Shown here one piece after another: positions 1 to 13,684 of a stretch of 64,000 nt of DNA. Location of the stretch: the NCBI RefSeq assembly GCF_949987535.1, contig NW_026646025.1, forward strand, positions 3,038,001 to 3,102,000. Direction: 5' to 3'. The notes beneath the pieces are model-generated. The model worked only from the letters and a program-made list of their open reading frames with translations, was not told the DNA's origin and searched no databases. The stretch comes from Balaenoptera acutorostrata. Lineage: Eukaryota; Chordata; Mammalia; Artiodactyla; Balaenopteridae. A program made the position numbers and the translations under genes. The stretch's first letter is position 1, and the number at the start of each line of letters is the position of its first letter.

Positions 1-518
1 ATGCTCCAGATTGCTTGTCATCACAAAGTTTCATGACCGTGTCATCACAATGCACCATGGCCCTTGTCATCACAATGCTCCATGGCCCTTGTCATCACAA
101 TGCTCCAGAATTCTTTTCATCACAATGTTCCATGACCGTGTCATCACAATGCTCCAGAATTCTTGTCATCACAATGTTCCAAGACCGTGTCATCACAATG
201 CTCCAGATTGCTTGTCATCACAAAGTTCCATGACCGTGTCATCACAATGCACCATGGCCCTTGTCATCAGAATGCTGCAGAATTGTTGTCATCAAAATGT
301 TCCATGACCGTGTCATCACAATGATCCATGGCCCTTGTCATCACAATTTTCCAGAATTCTTGTCATCACAATGTTCCATGACCGTGTCATCACAATGCTC
401 CATGGCCCTTGTCATCACAATGCTCCAGATTTCTTGTCATCACAATGTTCCATGACCGTGTCATCACAATGCTCCATAATTCTTGTCATCAAAATGTTCC
501 ATGACCGTGTCATCACAA
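1..518 (+). repeat. Segment duplicated 6,875 bp downstream (first copy)
   Basis: This stretch matches 6,876 to about 7,393 at a constant offset of 6,875, including the CAAAGTTTC, TTCCAAGACCG, TCATCAGAATGCTGCAG and GATCCATGG variants. The match ends where this copy reads GCACCATGG and the other reads CACTGCTCC. The left end is cut by the window. Confidence 0.85.
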
Positions 519-1390
519 TGCACCATGGCCCTTGTCATCAAAATGCTGCAGAATTGTTGTCATCAAAGTGTTCCATGACCGTGTCATCACAATGCTCCAT
601 GGCCCTTGTCATCACAATGCTCCAGAATTCTTGTCATCACAACGTTCCATGACCGTGTCATCACAATGCTCCATGGCCCTTGTCATCACAATGCTCCAGA
701 TTTCTTGTCATCACAATGTTCCATGAACGTGTCATCACAATGCTCCAGAATTCTTGTCATCACAATGTTCCATGACCGTGTCATCACAATGCTCCATGGC
801 CCTTGTCATCACAATGCTCCAGAATTCTTGTCATCACAATGTTCCATGACTGTGTAATCACAATGCTCCATGACCCTGGTCATCACAATGCTCCAGATTG
901 CTTGTCATCACAAAGTTGCATGATTGTGTCATCACAAAGCACCATGGAACTTGTCATCACAATGCTCCAGAATTCTTGTCATCACAATGTTCCATGACCG
1001 TGTCATCACAATGCTCCATGGCCCTTGTCATCACAATTCTCCAGAATTCTTGTCATCACAATGTTCCATGACCGTGCCATCACAATGCTCCAAAATTCTT
1101 GTCATCACAATGTTCCATGACCGTGTCATCACAATGCTCCAGAATTCTTGTCATCAAAATGCTCCAGAATTCTTGTCATCACAATGTTCCATGACCGTGT
1201 CATCACAATGCTCCATGGCCATTGTCATCACAATTCTCCAGAATTCTTGTCATCACAATGTTCCATGGCCGTGTCATCACAATGCTCCATGGCCATTTTC
1301 ATTATAATGCTCCAGAATTATTGTCATCACAATGTTCCATGACCGTGTCATCACAATGCTCCATGGCCCTGTTCATCACAATGCTCCAGA
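500..1390 (+). repeat. About 0.9 kb segment shared with 13.9 and 34.8 kb
   Basis: Matches about 13,898-14,788 (offset 13,398) and about 34,801-35,691 (offset 34,301). Shared private variants include CAAAGTGTTCC, CAACGTTCC, ATGAACG, ATGACTGTGTAATC, AAAGTTGCATGATTG, GACCGTGCCATC and CATTATAATG. The match stops where this copy continues with an A unit and the other two with AGATTGCT. Confidence 0.85.
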
Positions 1391-2528
1391 ATTCTTGTCA
1401 TCACAATGTTCCAAGACCGTGTCATCACAATGCTCCATGGCCATTTTCATTATAATGCTCCAGAATTATTGTCATCACAATGTTCCATGACCGTGTCATC
1501 ACAATGCTCCATGGCCCTGTTCATCACAATGCTCCAGATTGCTTGTCATCACAAAGTTCCATGACCGTGTCATCACAAAGCACCATGGCCCTTGTCATCA
1601 CAATGCTCCAGAATTCTTGTCATCACAATGTTCCATGACCGTGTCATCACAATGCTCCAGAATTTTTGTCATCACAATGCTCCAGAATTCTTGTCATCAC
1701 AATGTTCCATGAGCGTGTCATCACAATGCTCCAGAATTCTTGTCATCACAATGCTCCAGAATTCTTGTCATCACAACGTTCCATGACCGTGTCATCACAA
1801 TGCTCCATGGCACTTGTCATCACAATGCTCCAGAGTTCTTGTCATCACAATGCTCCATGGCCCTGTTCATCACAATGCTCCAGATTGCTTGTCTTCACAA
1901 AGTTCCATGACCGTGTCATCACAATGCACCATGGCCCTTGTCATCACAATGCTCCAGAATTATTGTCAACACAATGTTCCATGACCTTGTCATCACAATG
2001 CTCCATGGCCCTTGTCAACACAATGCTCCAGAATTCTTGTCATCACAATGTTCCATGACCTTGTCATCACAATGCTCCAGAATTCTTGTCATCACAATGT
2101 TCCATGACCGTGTCATCACAATGCTCCATGGCCCTTGTCAACACAATGCTCCAGAATTCTTGTCATCACAAAGTTCCATGACCGTGTCATCACAATGCTC
2201 CATAATTCTTGTCATCACAATGTTCCATGACCGTGTCATCACAATGCTCCAGTATTCTTGTCATCACAATGCTCCAGAATTCTTGTCATCACAATGTTCC
2301 ATGACCGTGTCATCACAATGCTCCATGACCCTGGTCATCACAATGCTCCAGATTGCTTTTCATCACAAAGTTCCATGACTGTGTCATCACAATGCACCAT
2401 GGCCCTTGTCATCACAATGCTCCAGAATTCTTGCCATCACAATGTTCCATGACCGTGTCATCACAATGCTCCATAATTCTTATCATCACAATGTTCCATG
2501 ACCGTGTCATCACAATGCTCCAGAATTC

Positions 2529-3637
2529 TTGTCATCACAATGCTCCAGAATTCTTGTCATCACAATGTTCCATGACCGTGTCATCACAATGCTCCATGGC
2601 CCTGGTCATCACAACGCTCCAGATTGCTTGTCATCACAAAGGTCCATGACCGTGTCATCACAATGCACCATGGCCCTTTTCATCACAATGCTCCAGAATT
2701 CTTGTCATCACAATGTTCCATGACCGTGTCATCACAATGCTCCATAATTCTTGTCATCAAAATGTTCCATGACCGTGTCATCACAATGCTCCAGAATTCT
2801 TGTCATCACAATGTTCCATGACCGTGTCATCACAATGCTCCATGGCCCTTGTCAACACAATGCTCCGGAATTCTTGTCATCACAATGCTCCAGAATTCTT
2901 GTCATCACAATGTTCCATGACCGTGTCATCACAATGCTCCATGGCCCGTGTCATCACAATTCTCCAGATTTCTCATCATCACAATGTTCCATGACCGTGT
3001 CATCACAATGCTCCATAATTCTTGTCATCAAAATGTTCCATGACCGTGTCATCACAATGCTCCAGAATTCTTGTCATCACAATGTTCCATGACCGTGTCA
3101 TCACAATGCTCCATGGCCCTTGTCATCACAAAGCTCCAGAATTCTTGTCATCACAATGTACCATGACCGTGTCATCACAATGCTCCATGGCACTTGTCAT
3201 CACAATGCTCCAGAATTCTTGTCATCACAATGTTCCATTACCGTGTCATCTCAATGCTCCATGGCCCTGGTCATCAAAATGCTCCAGATTGCTTGTCATC
3301 ACAAAGTTTCATGACCGTGTCATCACAATGCACCATGGCCCTTGTCATCACAATGCTCCATGGCCCTTGTCATCAAAATGCTCCAGAATTCTTTTCATCA
3401 CAATGTTCCATGACCGTGTCATCACAATGCTCCATGGCCCTTGTCATCACAATGCTCCAGAATTCTTGTCATCACAATGTTCCATGACCGTGTCATTACA
3501 ATGCTCCAGAATTCTTGTCATCACAATGCTCCAGAATTCTTGTCATCACAATGTTCCATGACCGTGTCATCACAATGCTCCATAATTCTTATCATCACAA
3601 TGTTCCATGACCGTGTCATCACAATGCTCCAGAATTC
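2529..3637 (+). repeat. 1,109 bp higher-order unit, copy 1 of a doublet
   Basis: Homologous points recur exactly 1,109 bp apart between this copy and the next (2,529/3,638, 2,751/3,860, 3,022/4,131, 3,194/4,303). The unit contains the AAGGTCCATG trimer, a TCATCAAAATG trimer, CAATGTACC and TTCCATTACCG. This copy carries CTCCGGAATTC near 2,860 and CTCATCATCACAATG near 2,970, which its partner lacks. Confidence 0.85.
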
Positions 3638-4746
3638 TTGTCATCACAATGCTCCAGAATTCTTGTCATCACAATGTTCCATGACCGTGTCATCACAATG
3701 CTCCATGGCCCTGGTCATCACAATGCTCCAGATTGCTTGTCATCACAAAGGTCCATGACCGTGTCATCACAATGCACCATGGCCCTTGTCATCACAATGC
3801 TCCAGAATTCTTGTCATCACAATGTTCCATGACCGTGTCATCACAATGCTCCATAATTCTTGTCATCAAAATGTTCCATGACCGTGTCATCACAATGCTC
3901 CAGAATTCTTGTCATCACAATGTTCCATGACCGTGTCATCACAATGCTCCATGGCCCTTGTCATCACAAAGCTCCAGAATTCTTGTCATCACAATGTTCC
4001 ATGACCGTGTCATCACAATGCTCCATGGCCCTTGTCAACACAATGCTCCAGAATTCTTGTCATCACAATGCTCCAGAATTCTTGTCATCACAATGTTCCA
4101 TGACCGTGTCATCACAATGCTCCATAATTCTTGTCATCAAAATGTTCCATGACCGTGTCATCACAATGCTCCAGAATTCTTGTCATCACAATGTTCCATG
4201 ACCGTGTCATCACAATGCTCCATGGCCCTTGTCATCACAAAGCTCCAGAATTCTTGTCATCACAATGTACCATGACCGTGTCATCACAATGCTCCATGGC
4301 ACTTGTCATCACAATGCTCCAGAATTCTTGTCATCACAATGTTCCATTACCGTGTCATCTCAATGCTCCATGGCCCTGGTCATCAAAATGCTCCAGATTG
4401 CTTGTCATCACAAAGTTTCATGACCGTGTCATCACAATGCACCATGGCCCTTGTCATCACAATGCTCCATGGCCATTGTCATCACAATGCTCCAGAATTC
4501 TTTTCATCACAATGTTCCATGACCGTGTCATCACAATGCTCCATGGCCCTTGTCATCACAATGCTCCAGAATTCTTGTCATCACAATGTTCCATGACCGT
4601 GTCATCACAATGCTCCAGAATTCTTGTCATCACAATGTTCCATGACCGTGTCATCACAATGCTACATGACCCTGGTCACAACATTTCTCCATGACCTTTG
4701 TCATCACAATGCTCTATATAGTTTTTCGTGACAATTCTAAATGAAC
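3638..4746 (+). repeat. 1,109 bp higher-order unit, copy 2 of the doublet
   Basis: Second tandem copy. It matches copy 1 to about 4,600 (with ATGGCCATTG in place of ATGGCCCTTG near 4,470) and then runs into the first L1 block, so its last 100 bases are L1 rather than trimer. Confidence 0.8.
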
Positions 4747-4967
4747 ACTTTAATCACTTTGCTTGCTGACCATTTTCATCACATTTCTCTATTGTCATTA
4801 CAATTTCCCATGACCCCTTTCTTCACAATGCTCCATGATGCCTGTCATCACAATGCTCAATGGCTTTTGTTATCACAATGCTCCAGGAGCAGTTTCATCA
4901 CAATACTCCATCTCCCTTGTTATCACGGTGCACAATGAAACCTCTCATTACAATGCTCCATGACACC
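4649..4967 (+). repeat. L1a landmark block 1
   Basis: Reference L1 copy. It is about 13 decayed monomers still in 24-25 bp register, for example TTTAATCACTTTGCTTGC, a truncated 19 bp TTTCATCACATTTCTCTAT, TGTCATTACAATTTCCC, and TTTCATCACAATACTCC. It contains TCTATATAGTTTTTCGTGAC. L1a-specific bases are AAATGAACACT and GCACAATGAAACC. This copy has CCAGGAGCAG and TGTTATCACGG. Confidence 0.93.
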
Positions 4968-6875
4968 TGTCATCACAATGCTCCATGGCCCTTGTCATCA
5001 CAATGCTCCAGATTGCTTGTCATCACAAAGTTCCGTGACCGTGTCATCACAATGCACCATGGCCCTTGTCATCACAATGCTCCAGAATTCTTGTCATCAC
5101 AATGCTCCATGGCCCTTGTCAACACAATGCTCCAGAATTCTTGTCATCACAATGTTCCATGACCTTGTCATCACAATGCTCCAGAATTCTTGTCATCACA
5201 ATGTTCCATGACCGTGTCATCACAATGCTCCATGGCCCTTGTCATCACAATGCTCCAGAATTCTTGTCATCACAATGTTCCATGACCGTGTCATCACAAT
5301 GCTCCATAATTCTTATCATCACAATGTTCCATGACCGTGTCATCACAATGCTCCAGAATTCTTGTCATCACAATGCTCCAGACTTCTTGTCATCACAATG
5401 TTCCATGACCGTGTCATCACAATGCTCCATGACCCTGGTCATCACAATGCTCCAGATTGCTTGTCATCACCAAGTTCCATGACTGTGTCATCACAATGCA
5501 CCATGGCACTTGTCATCACAATGCTCCAGAATTCTTGTCATCACAATGTTCCATGACCGTGTCATCACAATGCTCCATGGCCCTTGTCATCACAATGCTC
5601 CAGAATTCTTGCCATCACAATATTCCATGACCGTGTCATCACAATGCTCCATAATTCTTATCATCACAATGTTCCATGACCGTGTCATCACAATGCTCCA
5701 GAATTCTTGTCATCACAATGCTCCAGAATTCTTGTCATCACAATGTTCCATGACCGTGTCATCACAATGCTCCAGAACTCTTGTCATCACAATGTTCCAT
5801 GACCGTGTCATCACAATGCTCCATGGCCCTTGTCAACACAATGCTCCAGAATTCTTGTCATCACAATGCTCCAGAATTCTTGTCATCACAATGTTCCATG
5901 ACTGTGTCATCACAATGCTCCATGGCCCTTGTCATCACAATTCTCCAGATTTCTCATCATCAAAATGTTCCATGCCCGTGTCATCACAATGCTCCAGAAT
6001 TCTTGTCATCACAATGTTCCATGACCGTGTTATCACAATGCTCCATGGCCCTTGTCATCACAAAGCTCCAGAATTCTTGTCATCACAATGTACCATGACC
6101 GTGTCATCACAATGCTCCATGGCCCTTGTCATCACAATGCTCCAGAATTCTTGTCATCACAATGTTCCATGACCGTGTAATCACAATGCTCCATGACCCT
6201 GGTCATCACAATGCTCCAGATTGCTTGTCATCACAAAGTTGCATGACTGTGTCATCACAAAGCACCATGGAAATTGTCATCACAATGCTCCATAATTCTT
6301 GTCATCACAATGTTCCATGACTGTGTCATCACAATGCTCCATAATTCTTGTCATCAAAATGTTCCATGACCGTGTCATCACAATGCTCCAGAATTCTTGT
6401 CATCACAATGTTCCATGACCGTGTCATCACAATGCTCCATGGCCCTTGTCAACACAATGCTCCAGAATTCTTGTCATCACAATGCTCCAGAATTCTTGTC
6501 ATCACAATGTTCCATGACTGTGTCATCACAATGCTCCATGGCCCTTGTCATCACAATTCTCCAGATTTCTCATCATCACAATGTTCCATGACCGTGTCAT
6601 CACAATGCTCCATAATTCTTGTCATCAAAATGTTCCATGCCTGTGTCATCACAATGCTCCAGAATTCTTGTCATCACAATGTTCCATGACCGTGTCATCA
6701 CAATGCTCCATGGCCCTTGTCATCACAAAGCTCCAGAATTCTTGTCATCACAATGTACCATGACCGTGTCATCACAATGCTCCATGGCACTTGTCATCAC
6801 AATGCTCCAGAATTCTTGTCATCACAATGTTCCATAACCGTGTCATCTCAATGCTCCATGGCCCTGGTCATCAAA

Positions 6876-7393
6876 ATGCTCCAGATTGCTTGTCATCACA
6901 AAGTTTCATGACCGTGTCATCACAATGCACCATGGCCCTTGTCATCACAATGCTCCATGGCCCTTGTCATCACAATGCTCCAGAATTCTTTTCATCACAA
7001 TGTTCCATGACCGTGTCATCACAATGCTCCAGAATTCTTGTCATCACAATGTTCCAAGACCGTGTCATCACAATGCTCCAGATTGCTTGTCATCACAAAG
7101 TTCCATGACCGTGTCATCACAATGCACCATGGCCCTTGTCATCAGAATGCTGCAGAATTGTTGTCATCAAAATGTTCCATGACCGTGTCATCACAATGAT
7201 CCATGGCCCTTGTCATCACAATTTTCCAGAATTCTTGTCATCACAATGTTCCATGACCGTGTCATCACAATGCTCCATGGCCCTTGTCATCACAATGCTC
7301 CAGATTTCTTGTCATCACAATGTTCCATGACCGTGTCATCACAATGCTCCATAATTCTTGTCATCAAAATGTTCCATGACCGTGTCATCACAC
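6876..7393 (+). repeat. Segment duplicated 6,875 bp upstream (second copy)
   Basis: Second copy of the 1-518 segment, carrying the same rare GCTGCAG (PstI) monomer and the same TTCCAAGACCG monomer. It gives the missing left context of the first copy: it is preceded by the CTGGTCATCAAAATG trimer seen in the 1,109 bp units. Confidence 0.85.
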
Positions 7394-8342
7394 TGCTCCA
7401 GAATTCTTGTCATCACAATGTTCCATGACCGTGTCATCACAATGCTCCATGGCCCTTGTCATCACAATGCTCCAGAATTCTTGTCATCACAATGTTCCAT
7501 GACCGTGTAATCACAATGCTCCATGACCCTGGTCATCACAATGCTCCAGATTGCTTGTCATCACAAAGTTGCATGACTGTGTCATCACAAAGCACCATGG
7601 AACTTGTCATCACAATGCTCCAGAATTCTTGTCATCACAATGTTCCATGACCGTGTCATCACAATGCTCCATGGCCCTTGTCATCACAATTCTCCAGAAT
7701 TCTTGTCATCACAATGTTCCATGACCGTGTCATCACAATGCTCCAAAATTCTTGTCATCACAATGTTCCATGACCGTGTCATCACAATGCTCCTGAATTC
7801 TTGTCATCACAATGTTCCATGACCGTGTCATCACAATGCTCCATGGCCCTTGTCATCACAATGCTCCAGAATTCTTGTCATCACAATGTTCCATGACCGT
7901 GTCATCACAATGCTCCAGAATTCTTGTCATCACAATGCTCCAGAATTTTTGTCATGACAATGTTCGATGACCGTGTCATCACAATGCTCCATGGCCCTTG
8001 TCATCACAATGCTCCAGAATTCTTCTCATCACAATGTTCCATGACGTTGTCATCACAATGCTCCAGAATTCTTGTCATCACAATGTTCCATGACCGTGTC
8101 ATCACAATGCTCCATGGCCCTTGTCATCACAATGCTGCAGAATTCTTGTCATCACAATGTTCCATGACCGTGTCATCACAATGCTCCATGGCCCTTGTCA
8201 TCACAATGCTCCAGAATTCTTGTCATCACAATGTTCCATGACCGTGTCATCACAATGCTCCAGAATTCTTGTCATCACAACGTTCCATGACCGTGTCATC
8301 ACAATGCTCCATAATTCTTGTCATCACAATGTTCCATGACCG

Positions 8343-8661
8343 TGACATCACAATGCTACATGACCCTGGTCACAACATTTCTCCATGACCTTTGTCATCA
8401 CAATGCTCTATATAGTTTTTCGTGACAATTCTAAATGAACACTTTAATCACTTTGCTTGCTGACCATTTTCATCACATTTCTCTATTGTCATTACAATTT
8501 CCCATGACCCCTTTCTTCACAATGCTCCATGATGCCTGTCATCACAATGCTCAATGGCTTTTGTTATCACAATGCTCCAGGAGCAGTTTCATCACAATAC
8601 TCCATCTCCCTTGTTATCACGGTGCACAATGAAACCTCTCATTACAATGCTCCATGACACC
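8343..8661 (+). repeat. L1a landmark block 2
   Basis: Close to block 1, sharing CCAGGAGCAG and TGTTATCACGG. Its first monomer reads TGACATCAC instead of TGTCATCAC. Confidence 0.93.
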
Positions 8662-8759
8662 TGTCATCACAATGCTCCATGGCCCTTGTCATCACAATGC
8701 TCCAGATTGCTTGTCATCACAAAGTTCCGTGACCGTGTCATCACAATGCACCATGGCCC

Positions 8760-11700
8760 TTGTCATCACAATGCTCCAGAATTCTTGTCATCACAATGTT
8801 CCATGACCGTGTCATCACAATGCTCCATGGCCCTGGTCATCACAATGCTCCAGATTGCTTGTCATCACAAAGGTCCATGACCGTGTCATCACAATGCACC
8901 ATGGCCCTTTTCATCACAATGCTCCAGAATTCTTGTCATCACAATGTTCCATGACCGTGTCATCACAATGCTCCATAATTCTTGTCATCAAAATGTTCCA
9001 TGACCGTGTCATCACAATGCTCCAGAATTCTTGTCATCACAATGTTCCATGACCGTGTCATCACAATGCTCCATGGCCCTTGTCAACACAATGCTCCGGA
9101 ATTCTTGTCATCACAATGCTCCAGAATTCTTGTCATCACAATGTTCCATGACCGTGTCATCACAATGCTCCATGGCCCGTGTCATCACAATTCTCCAGAT
9201 TTCTCATCATCACAATGTTCCATGACCGTGTCATCACAATGCTCCATAATTCTTGTCATCAAAATGTTCCATGACCGTGTCATCACAATGCTCCAGAATT
9301 CTTGTCATCACAATGTTCCATGACCGTGTCATCACAATGCTCCATGGCCCTTGTCATCACAAAGCTCCAGAATTCTTGTCATCACAATGTACCATGACCG
9401 TGTCATCACAATGCTCCATGGCACTTGTCATCACAATGCTCCAGAATTCTTGTCATCACAATGTTCCATTACCGTGTCATCTCAATGCTCCATGGCCCTG
9501 GTCATCAAAATGCTCCAGATTGCTTGTCATCACAAAGTTTCATGACCGTGTCATCACAATGCACCATGGCCCTTGTCATCACAATGCTCCATGGCCCTTG
9601 TCATCACAATGCTCCAGAATTCTTTTCATCACAATGTTCCATGACCGTGTCATCACAATGCTCCATGGCCCTTGTCATCACAATGCTCCAGAATTCTTGT
9701 CATCACAATGTTCCATGACCGTGTCATCACAATGCTCCAGAATTCTTGTCATCACAATGCTCCAGAATTCTTGTCATCACAATGTTCCATGACCGTGTCA
9801 TCACAATGCTCCATAATTCTTATCATCACAATGTTCCATGACCGTGTCATCACAATGCTCCAGAATTCTTGTCATCACAATGCTCCAGAATTCTTGTCAT
9901 CACAATGTTCCATGACCGTGTCATCACAATGCTCCATGGCCCTGGTCATCACAATGCTCCAGATTGCTTGTCATCACAAAGGTCCATGACCGTGTCATCA
10001 CAATGCACCATGGCCCTTGTCATCACAATGCTCCAGAATTCTTGTCATCACAATGTTCCATGACCGTGTCATCACAATGCTCCATAATTCTTGTCATCAA
10101 AATGTTCCATGACCGTGTCATCACAATGCTCCAGAATTCTTGTCATCACAATGTTCCATGACCGTGTCATCACAATGCTCCATGGCCCTTGTCATCACAA
10201 AGCTCCAGAATTCTTGTCATCACAATGTTCCATGACCGTGTCATCACAATGCTCCATGGCCCTTGTCAACACAATGCTCCAGAATTCTTGTAATCACAAT
10301 GCTCCAGAATTCTTGTCATCACAATGTTCCATGACCGTGTCATCACAATGCTCCAGAATTCTTGTCATCACAATGTTCCATGACCGTGTCATCACAATGC
10401 TCCATGGCCCTTGTCATCACAAAGCTCCAGAATTCTTGTCATCACAATGTACCATGACCGTGTCATCACAATGCTCCATGGCACTTGTCATCACAATGCT
10501 CCAGAATTCTTGTCATCACAATGTTCCATTACCGTGTCATCTCAATGCTCCATGGCCCTGGTCATCAAAATGCTCCAGATTGCTTGTCATCACAAAGTTT
10601 CATGACCGTGTCATCACAATGCACCATGGCCCTTGTCATCACAATGCTCCATGGCCATTGTCATCACAATGCTCCAGAATTCTTTTCATCACAATGTTCC
10701 ATGACCGTGTCATCACAATGCTCCATGGCCCTTGTCATCACAATGCTCCAGAATTCTTGTCATCACAATGTTCCATGACCGTGTCATCACAATGCTCCAG
10801 AATTCTTGTCATCACAATGTTCCATGACCGTGTCATCACAATGCTACATGACCCTGGTCACAACATTTCTCCATGACCTTTGTCATCACAATGCTCTATA
10901 TAGTTTTTCGTGACAATTCTAAATGAACACTTTAATCACTTTGCTTGCTGACCATTTTCATCACATTTCTCTATTGTCATTACAATTTCCCATGACCCCT
11001 TTCTTCACAATGCTCCATGATGCCTGTCATCACAATGCTCAATGGCTTTTGTTATCACAATGCTCCAGGAGCAGTTTCATCACAATACTCCATCTCCCTT
11101 GTTATCACGGTGCACAATGAAACCTCTCATTACAATGCTCCATGACACCTGTCATCACAATGCTCCATGGCCCTTGTCATCACAATGCTCCAGATTGCTT
11201 GTCATCACAAAGTTCCGTGACCGTGTCATCACAATGCACCATGGCCCTTGTCATCACAATTCTCCAGAATTCTTGTCATCACAATGCTCCATGGCCCTTG
11301 TCAACACAATGCTCCAGAATTCTTGTCATCACAATGTTCCATGACCTTGTCATCACAATGCTCCAGAATTCTTGTCATCACAATGTTCCATGACCGTGTC
11401 ATCACAATGCTCCATGGCCCTTGTCATCACAATGCTCCAGAATTCTTGTCATCACAATGTTCCATGACCGTGTCATCACAATGCTCCAGAATTCTTGTCA
11501 TCACAATGCTCCAGACTTCTTGTCATCACAATGTTCCATGACCGTGTCATCACAATGCTCCATGACCCTGGTCATCACAATGCTCCAGATTGCTTGTCAT
11601 CACAAAGTTCCATGACTGTGTCATCACAATGCACCATGGCACTTGTCATCACAATGCTCCAGAATTCTTGTCATCACAATGTTCCATGACCGTGTCATCA

Positions 11701-11980
11701 CAATGCTCCATGGCCCTTGTCATCACAATGCTCCAGAATTCTTGCCATCACAATATTCCATGACCGTGTCATCACAATGCTCCATAATTCTTATCATCAC
11801 AATGTTCCATGACCGTGTCATCACAATGCTCCAGAATTCTTGTCATCACAATGCTCCAAATTCTTGTCATCACAATGTTCCATGACCGTGTCATCACAAT
11901 GCTCCAGAACTCTTGTCATCACAATGTTCCATGACCGTGTCATCACAATGCTCCATGGCCCTTGTCATCACAAAGCTCCA
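8760..11980 (+). repeat. 3.2 kb segment duplicated about 6.2 kb upstream, copy 2
   Basis: Counterpart of 2,529-5,850, with its own 1,109 bp doublet (8,760-9,868 and 9,869 to about 10,928). The second member is 49 bp short, so its internal offset falls to 1,060. Near 11,855 an A monomer has lost one base (CTCCAAATTCT in place of CTCCAGAATTCT), destroying its EcoRI site and giving a 24 bp A unit. Confidence 0.82.
10831..11149 (+). repeat. L1a landmark block 3
   Basis: Lies 6,182 bp from block 1 inside the 6.2 kb duplication and shares its CCAGGAGCAG and TGTTATCACGG variants. Confidence 0.93.
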
Positions 11981-12701
11981 GAATTCATGTCATCACAATG
12001 TTCCATGACCGTGTCATCACAATGCTCCATGGCCCTTGTCAACACAATGCTCCAGAATTCTTGTCATCACAATGCTCCATAATTCTTGTCATCAAAATGT
12101 TCCATGACCGTGTCATCACAATGCTCCAGAATTCTTGTCATCACAATGTTCCATGACCGTGTCATCACAATGCTCCAGAATTCTTGTCATCACAATGCTC
12201 CAGAATTCTTTTCATCACAGTGTTCCATGACCGTGTCATCACAATGCTACAGAATTCTTGTCATCACAATGTACCATGACCGTGTCATCACAATGCTCCA
12301 TGGCACTTGTCATCACAATGCTCCAGAATTCTTGTCATCACAATGTTCCATTACCGTGTGATCTCAATGCTCCATGGCCCTGGTCATCACAATGCTCCAG
12401 ATTGCTTGTCATCACAAAGTTTCATGACCGTGTCATCACAATGCACCATGGCCCTTGTCATCACAATGCTCCATGGCCCTTGTCATCACAATGCTCCAGA
12501 ATTCTTTTCATCACAATGTTCCATGACCGTGTCATCACAATGCTCCATGGCCCTTGTCATCACAATGCTCCAGAATTCTTGTCATCACAATGTTCCATGA
12601 CCGTGTCATCACAATGCTCCATAATTCTTGTCATCAAAATGTTCCATGACCGTGTCATCACAATGCTCCAGAATTCTTGTCATCACAATGTTCCATGACC
12701 G

Positions 12702-13020
12702 TGTCATCACAATGCTACATGACCCTGGTCACAACATTTCTCCATGACCTTTGTCATCACAATGCTCTATATAGTTTTTCGTGACAATTCTAAATGAACA
12801 CTTTAATCACTTTGCTTGCTGACCATTTTCATCACATTTCTCTATTGTCATTACAATTCCCCATGACCCCTTTCTTCACAATGCTCCATGATGCCTGTCA
12901 TCACAATGCTCAATGGCTTTTGTTATCACAATGCTCCAGGACCAGTTTCATCACAATACTCCATCTCCCTTGTCATCACAGTGCACAATGAAACCTCTCA
13001 TTACAATGCTCCATGACACC
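12702..13020 (+). repeat. L1a landmark block 4
   Basis: First copy with CCAGGACCAG and with TGTCATCACAG in place of TGTTATCACGG. It has AATTCCCCATG, otherwise typical of L1b, so it looks intermediate. It lies 664 bp before the first L1b. Confidence 0.93.
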
Positions 13021-13365
13021 TGTCATCACAATGCTCCATGGCCCTTGTCATCACAATGCTCCAGATTGCTTGTCATCACAAAGTTCCGTGACCGTGTCAT
13101 CACAATGCACCATGGCCCTTGTCATCACAATGCTCCAGAATTCTTGTCATCACAATGTTCCATGACCGTGTCATCACAATGCTCCATGGCCCTTATCATC
13201 ACAATGCTCCAGAATTCTGGTCATCACAATGTTCCATGACCGTGTCATCACAATGCTCCATGGCCCTTGTGATCACAATGCTCCAGAATTCTAGTCATCA
13301 CAATGTTCCATGACCGTGTCATCACAATGCTCCATAATTCTTTTCATCACAATGTTCCATGACCG

Positions 13366-13684
13366 TGTCATCACAATGTTACATGACCCTGGTCATCACA
13401 GTTCTCCATGACCTTTGTCATCACTATGCTCTATATAGTTTTTCATGACAATTCTAAATGACCACTTTAATCACTTTGCTTGCTGACCATTTTCATCACA
13501 TTTCTCTATTGTCATTACAATTCCCCATGACCCCTTTCTTCACAATGCTCCATGATGCCTGTCATCACAATGCTCATTGGCTTTTGTTATTACAATGCTC
13601 CAGGACCAGTTTCATCACATTACTCCATCTCCCTTGTCATCACGGTGCACAATGAATAGTTTCATTACAATGCTCCATGGCCCT
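13366..13684 (+). repeat. L1b landmark block 5 (first L1b)
   Basis: Defines subtype L1b: starts TGTTACATGACCCTGG, has CATCACAGTTCTCC, TTTTTCATGAC, AAATGACCACT, CTCATTGGC, CACATTACTCC and GCACAATGAATAG. The last monomer is a C unit (TTTCATTACAATG core). Confidence 0.93.

Larger units (their letters stand above)
2529..5850 (+). repeat. 3.3 kb segment duplicated about 6.2 kb downstream, copy 1
   Basis: Includes the 1,109 bp doublet and the first L1 block. It matches 8,760 to about 11,980 at offset 6,231, then 6,182, then about 6,132. The two steps of 49 bp equal one 24 bp plus one 25 bp monomer lost in the downstream copy. The shared AGAACTCTTG monomer at 5,773 and 11,905 marks the right part of the match. 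Confidence 0.82.

Noticed and set aside
4649..4967. L1 as a transposable-element insertion
   Set aside because: It splits into 24-25 bp pieces with the satellite core (TCATCACA, ATTACAATG) in register, with no terminal repeats or target-site duplication.
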